Shown here piece after piece: positions 1-6,473 of a stretch of 11,353 bases of DNA. The position numbers and the translations under genes are program-made. Each line of letters begins with the position of its first letter. The first letter of the stretch is position 1. This DNA is from CAYLZO01 sp964387775. Lineage in GTDB: Bacteria; Chloroflexota; Anaerolineae; JAAYZQ01. The notes beneath the pieces are model-generated. The model searched no databases. It was given only the letters and a program-made list of their open reading frames with translations, and was not told where the DNA came from. Where the stretch lies: positions 1-11,353 of the forward strand of contig CAYLZO010000176.1 in the NCBI GenBank assembly GCA_964387775.1, given 5' to 3'.

Positions 1-44
1 GGGCCTAGCCCAGGAAATCCTTGCCTTTTGTGCAAAAATTTCGC

Positions 45-64
45 AGACAACCCTGTTGTCTTTT
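45..64 (+). terminator. Weak hairpin with short T-run upstream of the sugar dehydrogenase
   Basis: A perfect 7-bp inverted repeat (AGACAAC at 45-51, GTTGTCT at 55-61) with a 3-nt loop runs into TTTT at 61-64. It could be a weak intrinsic terminator for a gene left of the window, or an operator-like dyad in the leader of the dehydrogenase gene. The stem is A/T-containing and the T-run is short, so this is tentative. I see no convincing -35/-10 pair in the remainder of 1-114. Confidence 0.3.
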
Positions 65-114
65 GGGTTTCGGTCTATCCGGGTTAGGAACCACCAACTG
101 ACAGGAGAATTTCC

Positions 115-1548
115 GTGCCTACAAGAATCCTTTCAATCGTACTTGTGCTGGCCTCCTTGCTGATAGGGCTGGCGGCCTGCGGGGGCGGGCAACAACCCAT
201 CGAAACGGCCACGTCTGTTGCCCTCGTCTCGCCCAGCCCGAGCGATGCGCCCACGGCCCCCCCGCCCACGGACACGCCGCCGCCGATGCCGCCGACCAAG
301 ACAGCCACCTCGCCGCTGCCGAGCGATACCCCCACGTCAACGCCCAGTGCTACAGCTCCACCCACTCTGACTGCCACCGACACCCCCACGCCCGTGCCCC
401 CCACCAACACGCCCACGCCTTCCCCTCCGACGGCAACCCCCACGGTCGCCGCGACCCAGCCCCGCGACCCGTCGACGATCCGCGTCGAGCTGCAACTGGT
501 CGTCGGCGGGCTGGAGGCGCCGACCGGCCTCGCCCACGCCGGTGACGGTACCGGGCGGCTCTTTGTCCTGGACAAAGCAGGCCGCATCCACATCGTGCGT
601 GATGGTTCGCTGCTACCCACACCCTTTCTCGACATCAGCGACCGGGTGGGTTCCTCAGGCAGCGAGCAGGGCCTGCTGGGCCTGGCTTTCCATCCCAATT
701 ATGCGAACAATGGGGCGTTCTTTGTCAACTACACCGACCGCCAGGGCGATACCGTCGTGGCCCGCTACGCCGTGAGCGACGAGCCGGACCGGGCCGATCC
801 CGCCAGCGAGGCTGTGCTTCTCAGCCTGGCCCAGCCGGCGCGCAATCACAACGGCGGCCACCTGGCTTTCGGCCCCGACGGCTACCTCTACGTCGGCACC
901 GGCGACGGCGGCGGCGCGGGCGACCAATATGGCAATGGCCAGAACGGCGCGACGCTGCTGGGCGCCATGCTCTGCCTCGACGTGGACGGCGGCCAACCCT
1001 ACGCCGTGCCCCCCAACAACCCCTTCGTCGGCGATCCCAACGTCCGCGACGAGATCTGGGCCATCGGCCTGCGCAACCCCTGGCGCTACACCTTCGACCG
1101 GCAGACGGGCGACCTCTACATCGCCGACGTGGGCCAGAACGCCTACGAGGAGATCAACGTTCAGCCGGCGGGCAGCAGCGGCGGCCAGAACTATGGCTGG
1201 CCCATCATGGAGGGGCGGCATTGCTTCCCCGCCGACCGCCCCTGCGACCGGGCAGGGCTGACCCTGCCCGTACGTGAATACGATCACGGCCAGGGTTGCT
1301 CGGTGACGGGGGGCTACGTCTACCGGGGCGTCGAGTATCCGCTCCTGAACGGCGTCTATCTCTTTGGCGACTATTGCAGCGGGCGCATCTGGGGCCTCAC
1401 TCAGGCAGCCGACGGCGACTGGCAGATGGCCCAGCTGGCCCGTCCGAACGTCCGGCTCAGCTCCTTTGGCGAGGATGAGACGGGCGAGCTGTACGTGGTG
1501 GATCTGAGCGGAGGGGGGCTGTACCAGGTCACGGCCAGCTCTCGATAG
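115..1548 (+). CDS. PQQ-dependent aldose/glucose (sorbosone) dehydrogenase, lipoprotein
   Basis: This is a six-bladed beta-propeller quinoprotein of the soluble glucose/sorbosone dehydrogenase family (GSDH, E. coli YliI-like). Members oxidise aldose sugars outside the cytoplasm using PQQ. The start is GTG at 115, 7 nt after AGGAG (103-107). Residues 1-22 form a lipoprotein signal with lipobox LAAC (Cys22). Residues about 30-118 are a Thr/Pro/Ser-rich spacer, and the catalytic domain runs from about 122 to 477. Family marks are EQGLLGLAFHP (184-194), NHNGG (244-248, His245 at the expected catalytic-base position), GLRNPWR (318-324, Arg320 expected to contact PQQ), ADVGQNAYEEIN (337-348) and NYGWP (359-363). 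Cys370 and Cys377 could form a disulfide. The gene appears monocistronic. The substrate cannot be read from sequence, and no PQQ biosynthesis genes are in the window, so the cofactor may be acquired or made from elsewhere in the genome. Confidence 0.92.
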   Translation: MPTRILSIVLVLASLLIGLAACGGGQQPIETATSVALVSPSPSDAPTAPPPTDTPPPMPPTKTATSPLPSDTPTSTPSATAPPTLTATDTPTPVPPTNTPTPSPPTATPTVAATQPRDPSTIRVELQLVVGGLEAPTGLAHAGDGTGRLFVLDKAGRIHIVRDGSLLPTPFLDISDRVGSSGSEQGLLGLAFHPNYANNGAFFVNYTDRQGDTVVARYAVSDEPDRADPASEAVLLSLAQPARNHNGGHLAFGPDGYLYVGTGDGGGAGDQYGNGQNGATLLGAMLCLDVDGGQPYAVPPNNPFVGDPNVRDEIWAIGLRNPWRYTFDRQTGDLYIADVGQNAYEEINVQPAGSSGGQNYGWPIMEGRHCFPADRPCDRAGLTLPVREYDHGQGCSVTGGYVYRGVEYPLLNGVYLFGDYCSGRIWGLTQAADGDWQMAQLARPNVRLSSFGEDETGELYVVDLSGGGLYQVTASSR

Positions 1549-1744
1549 AGCCCACGCGCGCTCATTCCTGACATTCGGCGTCAGAGAAGTGACCTGAGCT
1601 TGTCAGAAAGCCGGCTCATGGCCGTCAAGCGCCTGGCGGTCTGCCGATGTACAATGATTGCGCAAACCGGCCAGGCAAAATCGACCGCCTGGCGTCTCTT
1701 GTTGGTACGATAACCGGCATCATCTCACGGAGGAGGAACCCACG
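1549..1744 (+). promoter_or_regulatory. Leader of the ABC exporter operon: candidate -10 and repeated CGCCTGGCG dyads
   Basis: This spacer separates the dehydrogenase stop from the ABC ATPase start. A possible -10 box TACAAT lies at 1650-1655, with no good -35 at 16-18 nt. The odd-centred dyad CGCCTGGCG occurs exactly twice, at 1630-1638 and 1686-1694, flanking that -10. A related GGCCAGGC lies at 1669-1676. This arrangement would suit a repressor, but no regulator gene is adjacent. A 5-bp stem (CTGAC 1568-1572 / GTCAG 1580-1584) just after the dehydrogenase has no T-run. The ATPase ribosome binding site GGAGGAGG is at 1729-1736. Confidence 0.35.
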
Positions 1745-2659
1745 ATGACAGAGAACATCGCACTCTTGACCCAGGGCCTGACCAAGAGCTACGGAAAGGT
1801 GCAGGCGCTGCGCGGCCTGGATCTGGAAGTGCGGCAAGGGGAGATCTTTGGCTTTCTCGGCCCCAATGGGGCGGGCAAGACGACGACTATCCGCTGCATG
1901 TTGGATTTGATTCGACCCCAAGGTGGCACGATCCGCGTGCTCAATCTCGATCCCCAGGCCGATCCAGTAACCGTGCGGGCGCGCACCGGCTATCTGCCCG
2001 GAGAGCTGCAACTGAACCCAAATATGGCGGTCGAAGGTGCGCTGCGCTATTTTAACGCCCTGCGTGGAAATGAGGCAGATTGGGACTTTGTCGGCCAGCT
2101 CACCGAGCGTCTCGATCTACCTCTCAAGCCCCCTATCAAGAATCTCTCGCATGGCAACAAACAAAAAGTCGGCATTGTGCAGGCTCTGATGCACCGGCCC
2201 CAATTGCTTCTGTTGGACGAACCCACGCTCGGCCTGGACCCGCTGATGCAGCGTGAGGTGTTGCGCCTGATCACCGAGGCCAGGACCAACGGCGCCACCG
2301 TCTTTTTTTCTTCCCACATCATGAGCGAGGTGGAGGCCGTGGCGGAACGGGTAGCCATCATTCGCAAAGGAGTGGTGGTGGAGGTCGCCGAGCCTTCCAC
2401 CCTGATTAACCGCGCCATGCGTCGCGTCAACGTCCGCTTCAAGCAGTCGGTGGATATCGATCCCCTGACGAACGTCCCCGGCGTGACGGTGCTATCGCAG
2501 AACGAGGGCACGAGCGTATTGCTGCAGGTGGAAGGAGAAATAGATCGACTTGTCAAAGCCTTGGCCGCCTTCCCGGTGAACGACCTGGAGACTGAGCGGC
2601 CCTCACTGGAGGAGGTCTTCCTGGCCTACTATGAGGATGAAGGAGAAGGTGCAAAATGA
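1745..2659 (+). CDS. ABC transporter ATP-binding protein (ABC-2 / drug-export type)
   Basis: This is the ATPase subunit (304 aa) of an ABC-2 exporter, acting at the inner face of the membrane with the permease encoded next. The start chosen is ATG 1745, 8 nt after a strong GGAGGAGG. The frame stays open further upstream to about 1658, but without a ribosome binding site. Motifs in order are Walker A GPNGAGKTT (39-47), a Q-loop region YLPGE (83-87) with Glu instead of Gln as in many BcrA/CcmA-like ATPases, signature LSHGNKQK (134-141), Walker B LLLLDEPT (154-161), D-loop GLDP (163-166) and H-loop His191 in SSHIMSE. The last ~75 residues form the usual C-terminal extension of this subfamily. 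The stop overlaps the permease start (ATGA), so the two are translationally coupled. Substrate unknown; lipid, antibiotic or peptide export are all possible. Confidence 0.93.
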   Translation: MTENIALLTQGLTKSYGKVQALRGLDLEVRQGEIFGFLGPNGAGKTTTIRCMLDLIRPQGGTIRVLNLDPQADPVTVRARTGYLPGELQLNPNMAVEGALRYFNALRGNEADWDFVGQLTERLDLPLKPPIKNLSHGNKQKVGIVQALMHRPQLLLLDEPTLGLDPLMQREVLRLITEARTNGATVFFSSHIMSEVEAVAERVAIIRKGVVVEVAEPSTLINRAMRRVNVRFKQSVDIDPLTNVPGVTVLSQNEGTSVLLQVEGEIDRLVKALAAFPVNDLETERPSLEEVFLAYYEDEGEGAK

Positions 2660-3510
2660 TAACCGTTTTCCGCTATACACTGCGTCGTTTCCGGGGACAG
2701 ATCCTCGGTTGGGGCATTGCCCTCGCCCTGTTGGCCGTGCTGCTCGTTTCGATGTACGACTCGTTCGCCACGGAACAGGAGGCGCTCAACGATCTACTGG
2801 AGGTCTATCCGACCGAGGTCATGGCCTTTTTCGGCGACTTTGCCTCCTTTGCCTCGCCAGAAGGCTTTCTCTCCATAGAATTCTTTTCCTACATGCCCCT
2901 CATCCTGGGCATCTTTGGCGTGCTGATGGGCAGTGGCCTGCTGGTCAGCGACGAGGAGAGCGGCACGTTGGATCTGATCATGGCCCACCCTATCAGCCGC
3001 ACGGCACTTTTTATGGGCCGGCTCCTGGCCTTTGTCGCTGCTACTGTAGCCATCCTGGTCATCACCTGGCTGGGCTTCATCGTATCTATGACCTGGTCTT
3101 CGATGGACATCGGCTGGGGCAGGATGTGGCTGCCGTTGCTGTCGCTGTTGGCCGAGCTGCTGCTCTTTGGCGCGCTGGCGTTGCTGCTGAGCATGATCTT
3201 GCCATCGCGCCGTTTGGCGGCGACGGCGGCCGGGCTGCTGCTGGTGGCCAGCTTTTTCATCACCGGCCTGGCGAAACTCAACGAGGATTTGGAACCCATC
3301 GCCAAGCTGTCCCCGCTCAACTATTACCAGGCCCAAGATGCCTTCCAAGACCTGAACATCGCGTGGCTCGCCGGCCTGCTCGCCGCGGCTGTGTTCTTTG
3401 CCCTGCTGGCCTGGTGGCGCTTCCAGCGGCGCGACGTCCGCGTCGGCGGCGAGGGGGGCTGGCAGCTGCCGTCGCCCCGGCAACTCTTGTGGCGGCGGGG
3501 CCAGGGGTAA
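2656..3510 (+). CDS. ABC-2 type transporter permease
   Basis: This is the membrane subunit (284 aa) of the exporter encoded with the preceding ATPase. ATG 2656 overlaps the ATPase stop by 4 nt, and AAGGAGAAGG (2640-2649) lies just upstream. About six hydrophobic segments can be seen (roughly residues 16-34, 78-97, 120-145, 157-181, 186-206 and 235-255). The first large extracytoplasmic loop (about 35-77) is followed by the ABC-2 signature DEESGTLDLIMAHPISR (99-115), the cytoplasmic coupling region typical of Nat/Ecs-like and BcrB-like permeases. The C-terminus (about 256-284) is basic and cytoplasmic. The stop TAA is at 3508-3510. The next reading frame begins in the same frame only three codons later (see 3520-3834). 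The specific substrate cannot be assigned. Confidence 0.9.
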   Translation: MITVFRYTLRRFRGQILGWGIALALLAVLLVSMYDSFATEQEALNDLLEVYPTEVMAFFGDFASFASPEGFLSIEFFSYMPLILGIFGVLMGSGLLVSDEESGTLDLIMAHPISRTALFMGRLLAFVAATVAILVITWLGFIVSMTWSSMDIGWGRMWLPLLSLLAELLLFGALALLLSMILPSRRLAATAAGLLLVASFFITGLAKLNEDLEPIAKLSPLNYYQAQDAFQDLNIAWLAGLLAAAVFFALLAWWRFQRRDVRVGGEGGWQLPSPRQLLWRRGQG

Positions 3511-3519
3511 AGTGTTGAG

Positions 3520-3834
3520 TTGGTCATCTGGTCGATGGTGGCCAACGCCCACTTTGCCACGGTGGCCCGCGTCCAAGCGGACAAAGGCCAGACCGTCTGC
3601 GACACGGGGCCGTACCAATACGTGCGCCATCCGGGCTACCTGGGCGCCGTGTTCCACTCGCTGGCGGTGCCGCTGATCCTCGGTTCGTGGTGGGGTTTGG
3701 TTGCCGGCGGCCTGGCCGCCCTGTTCATGGTCTTGCGCACGGCGCTGGAGGACCGCACCCTGCACGAGGAGCTGCCCGGCTACACCGAGTACGCCCAGGA
3801 GACACGCTACCGGCTGGTTCCCGGCCTCTGGTAG
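3520..3834 (+). CDS. Truncated isoprenylcysteine carboxyl methyltransferase-like protein (probable gene remnant)
   Basis: The 104-codon frame matches the C-terminal half of the ICMT/PEMT membrane methyltransferase family, which uses S-adenosylmethionine. Visible marks are GPYQYVRHPGY (30-40), LILGSWW (52-58), RTALEDRTL (73-81), ELPGY (84-88) and the terminal RYRLVPGLW (96-104). These form the cofactor-binding, catalytic part. Family members are usually near 200 aa with extra N-terminal membrane helices, which are absent here: the sequence before it is the end of the permease gene. The frame opens with TTG 3520 (ATG 3535 is the next start) and no clear ribosome binding site. It is in phase with the permease, separated by its TAA and three codons. 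The conserved core is intact, so the truncation is either recent or tolerated. I favour a 5'-deleted remnant; a short expressed protein or readthrough fusion is possible. Confidence 0.6.
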   Translation: MVIWSMVANAHFATVARVQADKGQTVCDTGPYQYVRHPGYLGAVFHSLAVPLILGSWWGLVAGGLAALFMVLRTALEDRTLHEELPGYTEYAQETRYRLVPGLW

Positions 3835-3880
3835 AGCGTGCTTCTTACCCGCTCCCTTGTGGCCGGTACGGAAGCCGGTC
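3835..3880. other. Convergent spacer with GCCGGT repeat
   Basis: This 46-nt gap separates two converging genes. It holds GCCGGT twice in direct orientation (within about 3861-3880), and the same bases can fold into an imperfect GGCCGG / CCGGTCC hairpin. There is no T-run on either strand, so it is not a clear terminator. It resembles short GC-rich intergenic repeats of the kind also seen at 10523-10545. Confidence 0.3.
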
Positions 3881-4120
3881 CTACTGTCCCTCGTCGAGAA
3901 ACATGCCCAACTGTTGCGGGCCGCCGCCCACCGCCAGTTGCTGCACCTGCAACTCGGCGGCGTCGAGGGCCTCGTTGCAGCGCCGCGCCAGGCGCATCCC
4001 CCGCTCGTAAAGGGTGATGGCCTCCTCCAGCGTCAGCTCACCCGCTTCCAGGCGCTGGACGGTGGTTTCTAATTCGGCAAAGGCTTCTTCGAAGGATAGG
4101 TCTTTTAGTTCGTCGCTCAT
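3881..4120 (-). CDS. xseB: Exodeoxyribonuclease VII small subunit
   Basis: This is the small subunit (79 aa) of exonuclease VII, which degrades single-stranded DNA from both ends and acts in mismatch repair and clearance of damaged DNA in the cytoplasm. The length and the two-helix hairpin are typical: LSFEEAFAELETTVQRLEAG (8-27) and a second amphipathic helix (about 30-65) containing ITLYERGMRLARRC. The ATG at 4118-4120 overlaps the stop of xseA as ATGA, so translation is coupled, as expected for subunits needed in fixed ratio (several small per large subunit). The C-terminal ~15 residues (after AVGGGPQQ) are poorly conserved in the family. No terminator with a T-run is visible after the stop. 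Confidence 0.93.
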   Translation of the reverse strand: MSDELKDLSFEEAFAELETTVQRLEAGELTLEEAITLYERGMRLARRCNEALDAAELQVQQLAVGGGPQQLGMFLDEGQ

Positions 4121-5394
4121 GCTTCATCCTCGTGTTGCGTCCCTCGACGAGCTCGGGAGGCGTGTTGCGTGAGGGCGTCGAGTTCTCCGTCGCGGAGGCG
4201 GATGGTCAGCGCATCGCCGGGTGTGACTTGGTCCACGTTGCGGACCACAGCGCCGTTGTCCGTCCGGCGGACGATGGCGTAGCCGCGTTCCAGCGTTGCC
4301 TGGGGGCTGAGGGCGGCCAGACGTGCTTCCAGGCCGGTCAGGTCCGTGCGACGCAGCGCCAGGCTATGGGCCAGGGCGCGATCCGCCCGCCGGATTGCGT
4401 CGTCCACCTGCTGGCGATGGGCGTCGACGCGGGCCTGGGGCGAGAGCCGCTGCAAGGCCCGCGCCTGCTGCCCCAGGGCCTGCCGCGCCCCGGCCAACTG
4501 CTGGGCCACGGTCCGCGCCAACTGCTGGCTCCAGCCTGCAACCCGCTCTCGCAACTCGGCCTGGTCCGGCACGGCCAGCTCGGCGGCGGCCGAGGGCGTC
4601 GGCGCGCGCAGGTCGGCCACGAAATCGACGATGGTGAAATCGGTCTCGTGGCCCACGCCGCTGACCACCGGGTGGCGGCAGGCAGCCACCGCCCGGGCCA
4701 CCTCCTCCTCGTTAAAGGCCCACAGCTCCTCCAGCGAGCCGCCGCCACGCACCAGCAAGATCGCGTCCACCTCGTCGCGGGCGTCGAGGGTTTGGAGGGC
4801 GGCGACGATTTGGGATGGGGCCTGGTCGCCCTGCACCAGGGTCGGGGCCAGCAGCACGTGGACCAGGGGATAGCGGCGGCGCAAGACCTGCAACACGTCA
4901 CGCAGGGCCGCCGCCTGCGGCGAGGTGACGACGCCCAGCAGCCGGGGGAAGGGCGGCAGTGGCTTTTTGCGATCGGCGTCGAATAGGCCCTCGGCCCGGA
5001 GCCGGTCGCGCAGCTCCTCAAAGCGAGCGTGCAAATCGCCCAGGCCGGCGGGCCGCATCTGGTCGACGTAGAGCTGATAGCCGCCCCTCGGCGCATAGAC
5101 CGAGATCCGCCCGTGGGCCAGCACGGCGTCCCCTTGCCGGGGCTTCCAGCCCAACCGCCCCGCCGCCGAGCGCCACATGACACAACTCAACGTCGCGCCC
5201 TCGTCCTTTAGCGTAAAATAGAGGTGCCCGGAGGAAGCGCGGCTAAAGTTCGAGATCTCGCCCGTCAGCCACACGTCCTGGAGCGCAGAGTCAGATTCCA
5301 GGAGACGCGTGATGTGGCGGGTCAACGCGCTCACCGTCCAGGCTTGGATATTGGATATTGGATACTGGGGACTGGTCATTGGTTCATTGGTCAT
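4117..5394 (-). CDS. xseA: Exodeoxyribonuclease VII large subunit
   Basis: This is the catalytic subunit (425 aa) of exonuclease VII. The N-terminal OB fold for single-stranded DNA covers about 19-115 (WTVSALTRHI, VWLTGEISNF, GHLYFTLKD). The nuclease domain covers about 125-270, with conserved Asp166 (LRDV), Arg216 (LLVRGGGSLEEL) and the GHETDF motif His249/Asp252. A long helical region (about 275-365) and the C-terminal LERGYAIVR segment (368-376) follow, so nothing essential is missing. The start is uncertain. ATG 5394 and in-frame ATG 5379 both lie within a 7-nt tandem repeat (5344-5406) that encodes residues 1-17, and neither has a Shine-Dalgarno. Conserved sequence begins only near Trp19. 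Starting at 5394 overlaps the upstream hydrolase gene by 11 nt. The stop couples to xseB. Confidence 0.93.
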   Translation of the reverse strand: MTNEPMTSPQYPISNIQAWTVSALTRHITRLLESDSALQDVWLTGEISNFSRASSGHLYFTLKDEGATLSCVMWRSAAGRLGWKPRQGDAVLAHGRISVYAPRGGYQLYVDQMRPAGLGDLHARFEELRDRLRAEGLFDADRKKPLPPFPRLLGVVTSPQAAALRDVLQVLRRRYPLVHVLLAPTLVQGDQAPSQIVAALQTLDARDEVDAILLVRGGGSLEELWAFNEEEVARAVAACRHPVVSGVGHETDFTIVDFVADLRAPTPSAAAELAVPDQAELRERVAGWSQQLARTVAQQLAGARQALGQQARALQRLSPQARVDAHRQQVDDAIRRADRALAHSLALRRTDLTGLEARLAALSPQATLERGYAIVRRTDNGAVVRNVDQVTPGDALTIRLRDGELDALTQHASRARRGTQHEDEA

Positions 5395-5406
5395 TCGTCA
5401 TTTTCA
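5344..5406. repeat. Degenerate 7-nt tandem repeat at the hydrolase/xseA junction
   Basis: On the + strand the region parses into consecutive units of 7 nt: TTGGATA three times (5344-5364), CTGGGGA, CTGGTCA, an 8-nt TTGGTTCA, TTGGTCA, TTCGTCA, then a partial TTTTCA. Such short heptamer arrays resemble the STRR class known from cyanobacteria, and similar arrays occur in other filamentous phyla. Here the array is coding. On the - strand it gives the last residues of the P1 hydrolase (KMTNDQ plus stop) and the first ~17 of xseA. Because 7 is not a multiple of 3, successive units place ATG and TGA in shifting frames. Confidence 0.8.
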
Positions 5407-6337
5407 CGGCGCGGACGATGGCCCCGGCGACGACCTCGGCGGCGTAGGCGCCCACCAGATTGACGTCGGCGCCCTTCTGGCCGGTGGACAGGGCAAAGAG
5501 AGTGTCGCCGTCGAACATGGTGTGGGCCGGGCGGATGGTCCGCGCCAGGCCATCGTGGGCCATCTGGGCGACCTTGTTGATCTCTTCCTTGCTCAGCTTG
5601 GCGTTGGTGGCCACCACGCCGATGACGGTATTGCTTCCCCCGGCAAAGCGCAGCACGGTCTTGCCGATGAGGCCCTTCATCGTCGCCAGGGTGTCGGCGT
5701 GGCCGCCGCCGATCAGGGCCCGCGCCCCGGCCAGGATCTCGCCGCTGGCCGGGTCCACCACGTCGCCGAAGGCGTTGACGGCGACCAGGGCGCCCACGAC
5801 CAGCCCGCCGCCCAGGTCCATGCTGGCGGTGCCCAGGCCCGAGGGGCTGGCCCGGCCGGCGCCCAGCACCTTGCCCACGGTGCAGCCGGTGCCCACGCCC
5901 ACCCGGCCCTCGGCCACCGGGCCGGCGGCGGCGGCTTCGCTGGCGGCGTAGCCCATCGCCGCGTCGGGCCGGACGGAAGCGTCGCCCACGTCCAGGTCAA
6001 AGAGGATGGCGGCCGGGACGATGGGCACCTTGGCGGCCCGGGCGTCAAAGCCGACGTCCTGCTCCTCCAGCCAGCAGACGACGCCGCCTGCCGCGTCGAG
6101 GCCAAAGGCGCTGCCGCCGGCCAGGAGCACGGCGTGAACCCGCTCGACCAGGTGCATGGGGCGCAGCAGGTCGGTCTCCCGGGTGCCGGGCGCACCGCCC
6201 CGCTGGTCCACACCGCCTACGGCGCCCTCTCGCGGGCAGAGTACGACGGTGCAGCCGGTCAGTGCTTCGTCGTCCGTCACGTGCCCCACGCGGATGCCGG
6301 GCACGTCGGTGATGGCATTGTGCCAGAGTTTGGCCAT
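5384..6337 (-). CDS. P1 family peptidase / DmpA-NylC-like N-terminal nucleophile hydrolase
   Basis: This 317-aa member of the P1 (peptidase S58/T4-like) family includes L-aminopeptidase/D-esterase DmpA and nylon-oligomer hydrolase NylC. These fold as one chain and cleave themselves to expose an N-terminal nucleophile. Visible marks are ITDVPGIRVGH (9-19), GAPGTRETDLL (48-58), LLAGGSAFGLDAAGG (71-85), GSNTVIGVVATNAKLS (234-249) and the family's DGDTLF (276-281). By alignment with NylC, cleavage is expected between Asn236 and Thr237, with Thr237 as nucleophile. Start ATG 6337 follows AAGGAGG (6343-6349); the open frame upstream has no ribosome site and lacks conserved sequence. A plausible promoter is at 6375-6403. 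There is no signal peptide, so the protein is probably cytoplasmic. The natural substrate is unknown. The last residues come from a tandem repeat shared with the xseA start. Confidence 0.88.
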   Translation of the reverse strand: MAKLWHNAITDVPGIRVGHVTDDEALTGCTVVLCPREGAVGGVDQRGGAPGTRETDLLRPMHLVERVHAVLLAGGSAFGLDAAGGVVCWLEEQDVGFDARAAKVPIVPAAILFDLDVGDASVRPDAAMGYAASEAAAAGPVAEGRVGVGTGCTVGKVLGAGRASPSGLGTASMDLGGGLVVGALVAVNAFGDVVDPASGEILAGARALIGGGHADTLATMKGLIGKTVLRFAGGSNTVIGVVATNAKLSKEEINKVAQMAHDGLARTIRPAHTMFDGDTLFALSTGQKGADVNLVGAYAAEVVAGAIVRAVKMTNDQ

Positions 6338-6374
6338 GCGTCCTCCTTGGCAGTGAGATCTCTGAACGGTCCCC

Positions 6375-6403
6375 AGTATATCACAACCTGCCAGGGGGAG
6401 CAA
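6375..6403 (-). promoter_or_regulatory. Candidate promoter of the P1 hydrolase gene
   Basis: On the - strand, TTGCTC (6398-6403) and TATACT (6375-6380) are separated by 17 nt. The -10 matches the vegetative consensus at 5 of 6 positions, and the -35 matches only the TTG core plus little else. It sits about 38 nt before the ATG and just downstream of the htrA terminator, as expected for the start of a new transcription unit. Confidence 0.55.
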
Positions 6404-6414
6404 CACGGACCGCG

Positions 6415-6460
6415 ACAAAAAGGCCCGCACCGTCCGCAGGGGACGATGCGGGCCACAAAA
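6415..6460 (-). terminator. Intrinsic terminator of htrA
   Basis: A 14-bp stem pairs 6441-6454 with 6422-6435 around a 5-nt loop. The single mismatch on the + strand (C6430/A6446) becomes a U-G wobble in - strand RNA, so the stem is fully paired in that transcript. It is followed on the - strand by TTTTT (6421-6417). It begins about 19 nt after the htrA stop. The + strand lacks a T-run after the stem, so termination should be one-directional. Confidence 0.9.
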
Positions 6461-6473
6461 CTACCTTGGCGCG

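Noticed and set aside
84..698. Open - strand frame rich in Gly/Val/Ser opposite the dehydrogenase gene
   Set aside because: It is the antisense of the Thr/Pro-rich linker, which produces repetitive Gly/Val sequence. No ribosome site or homology is evident.
1658..1744. N-terminal extension of the ABC ATPase to 1658
   Set aside because: No ribosome binding site or conserved residues are seen upstream of ATG 1745, which has an ideal GGAGGAGG. The extension would also cover the putative promoter region.
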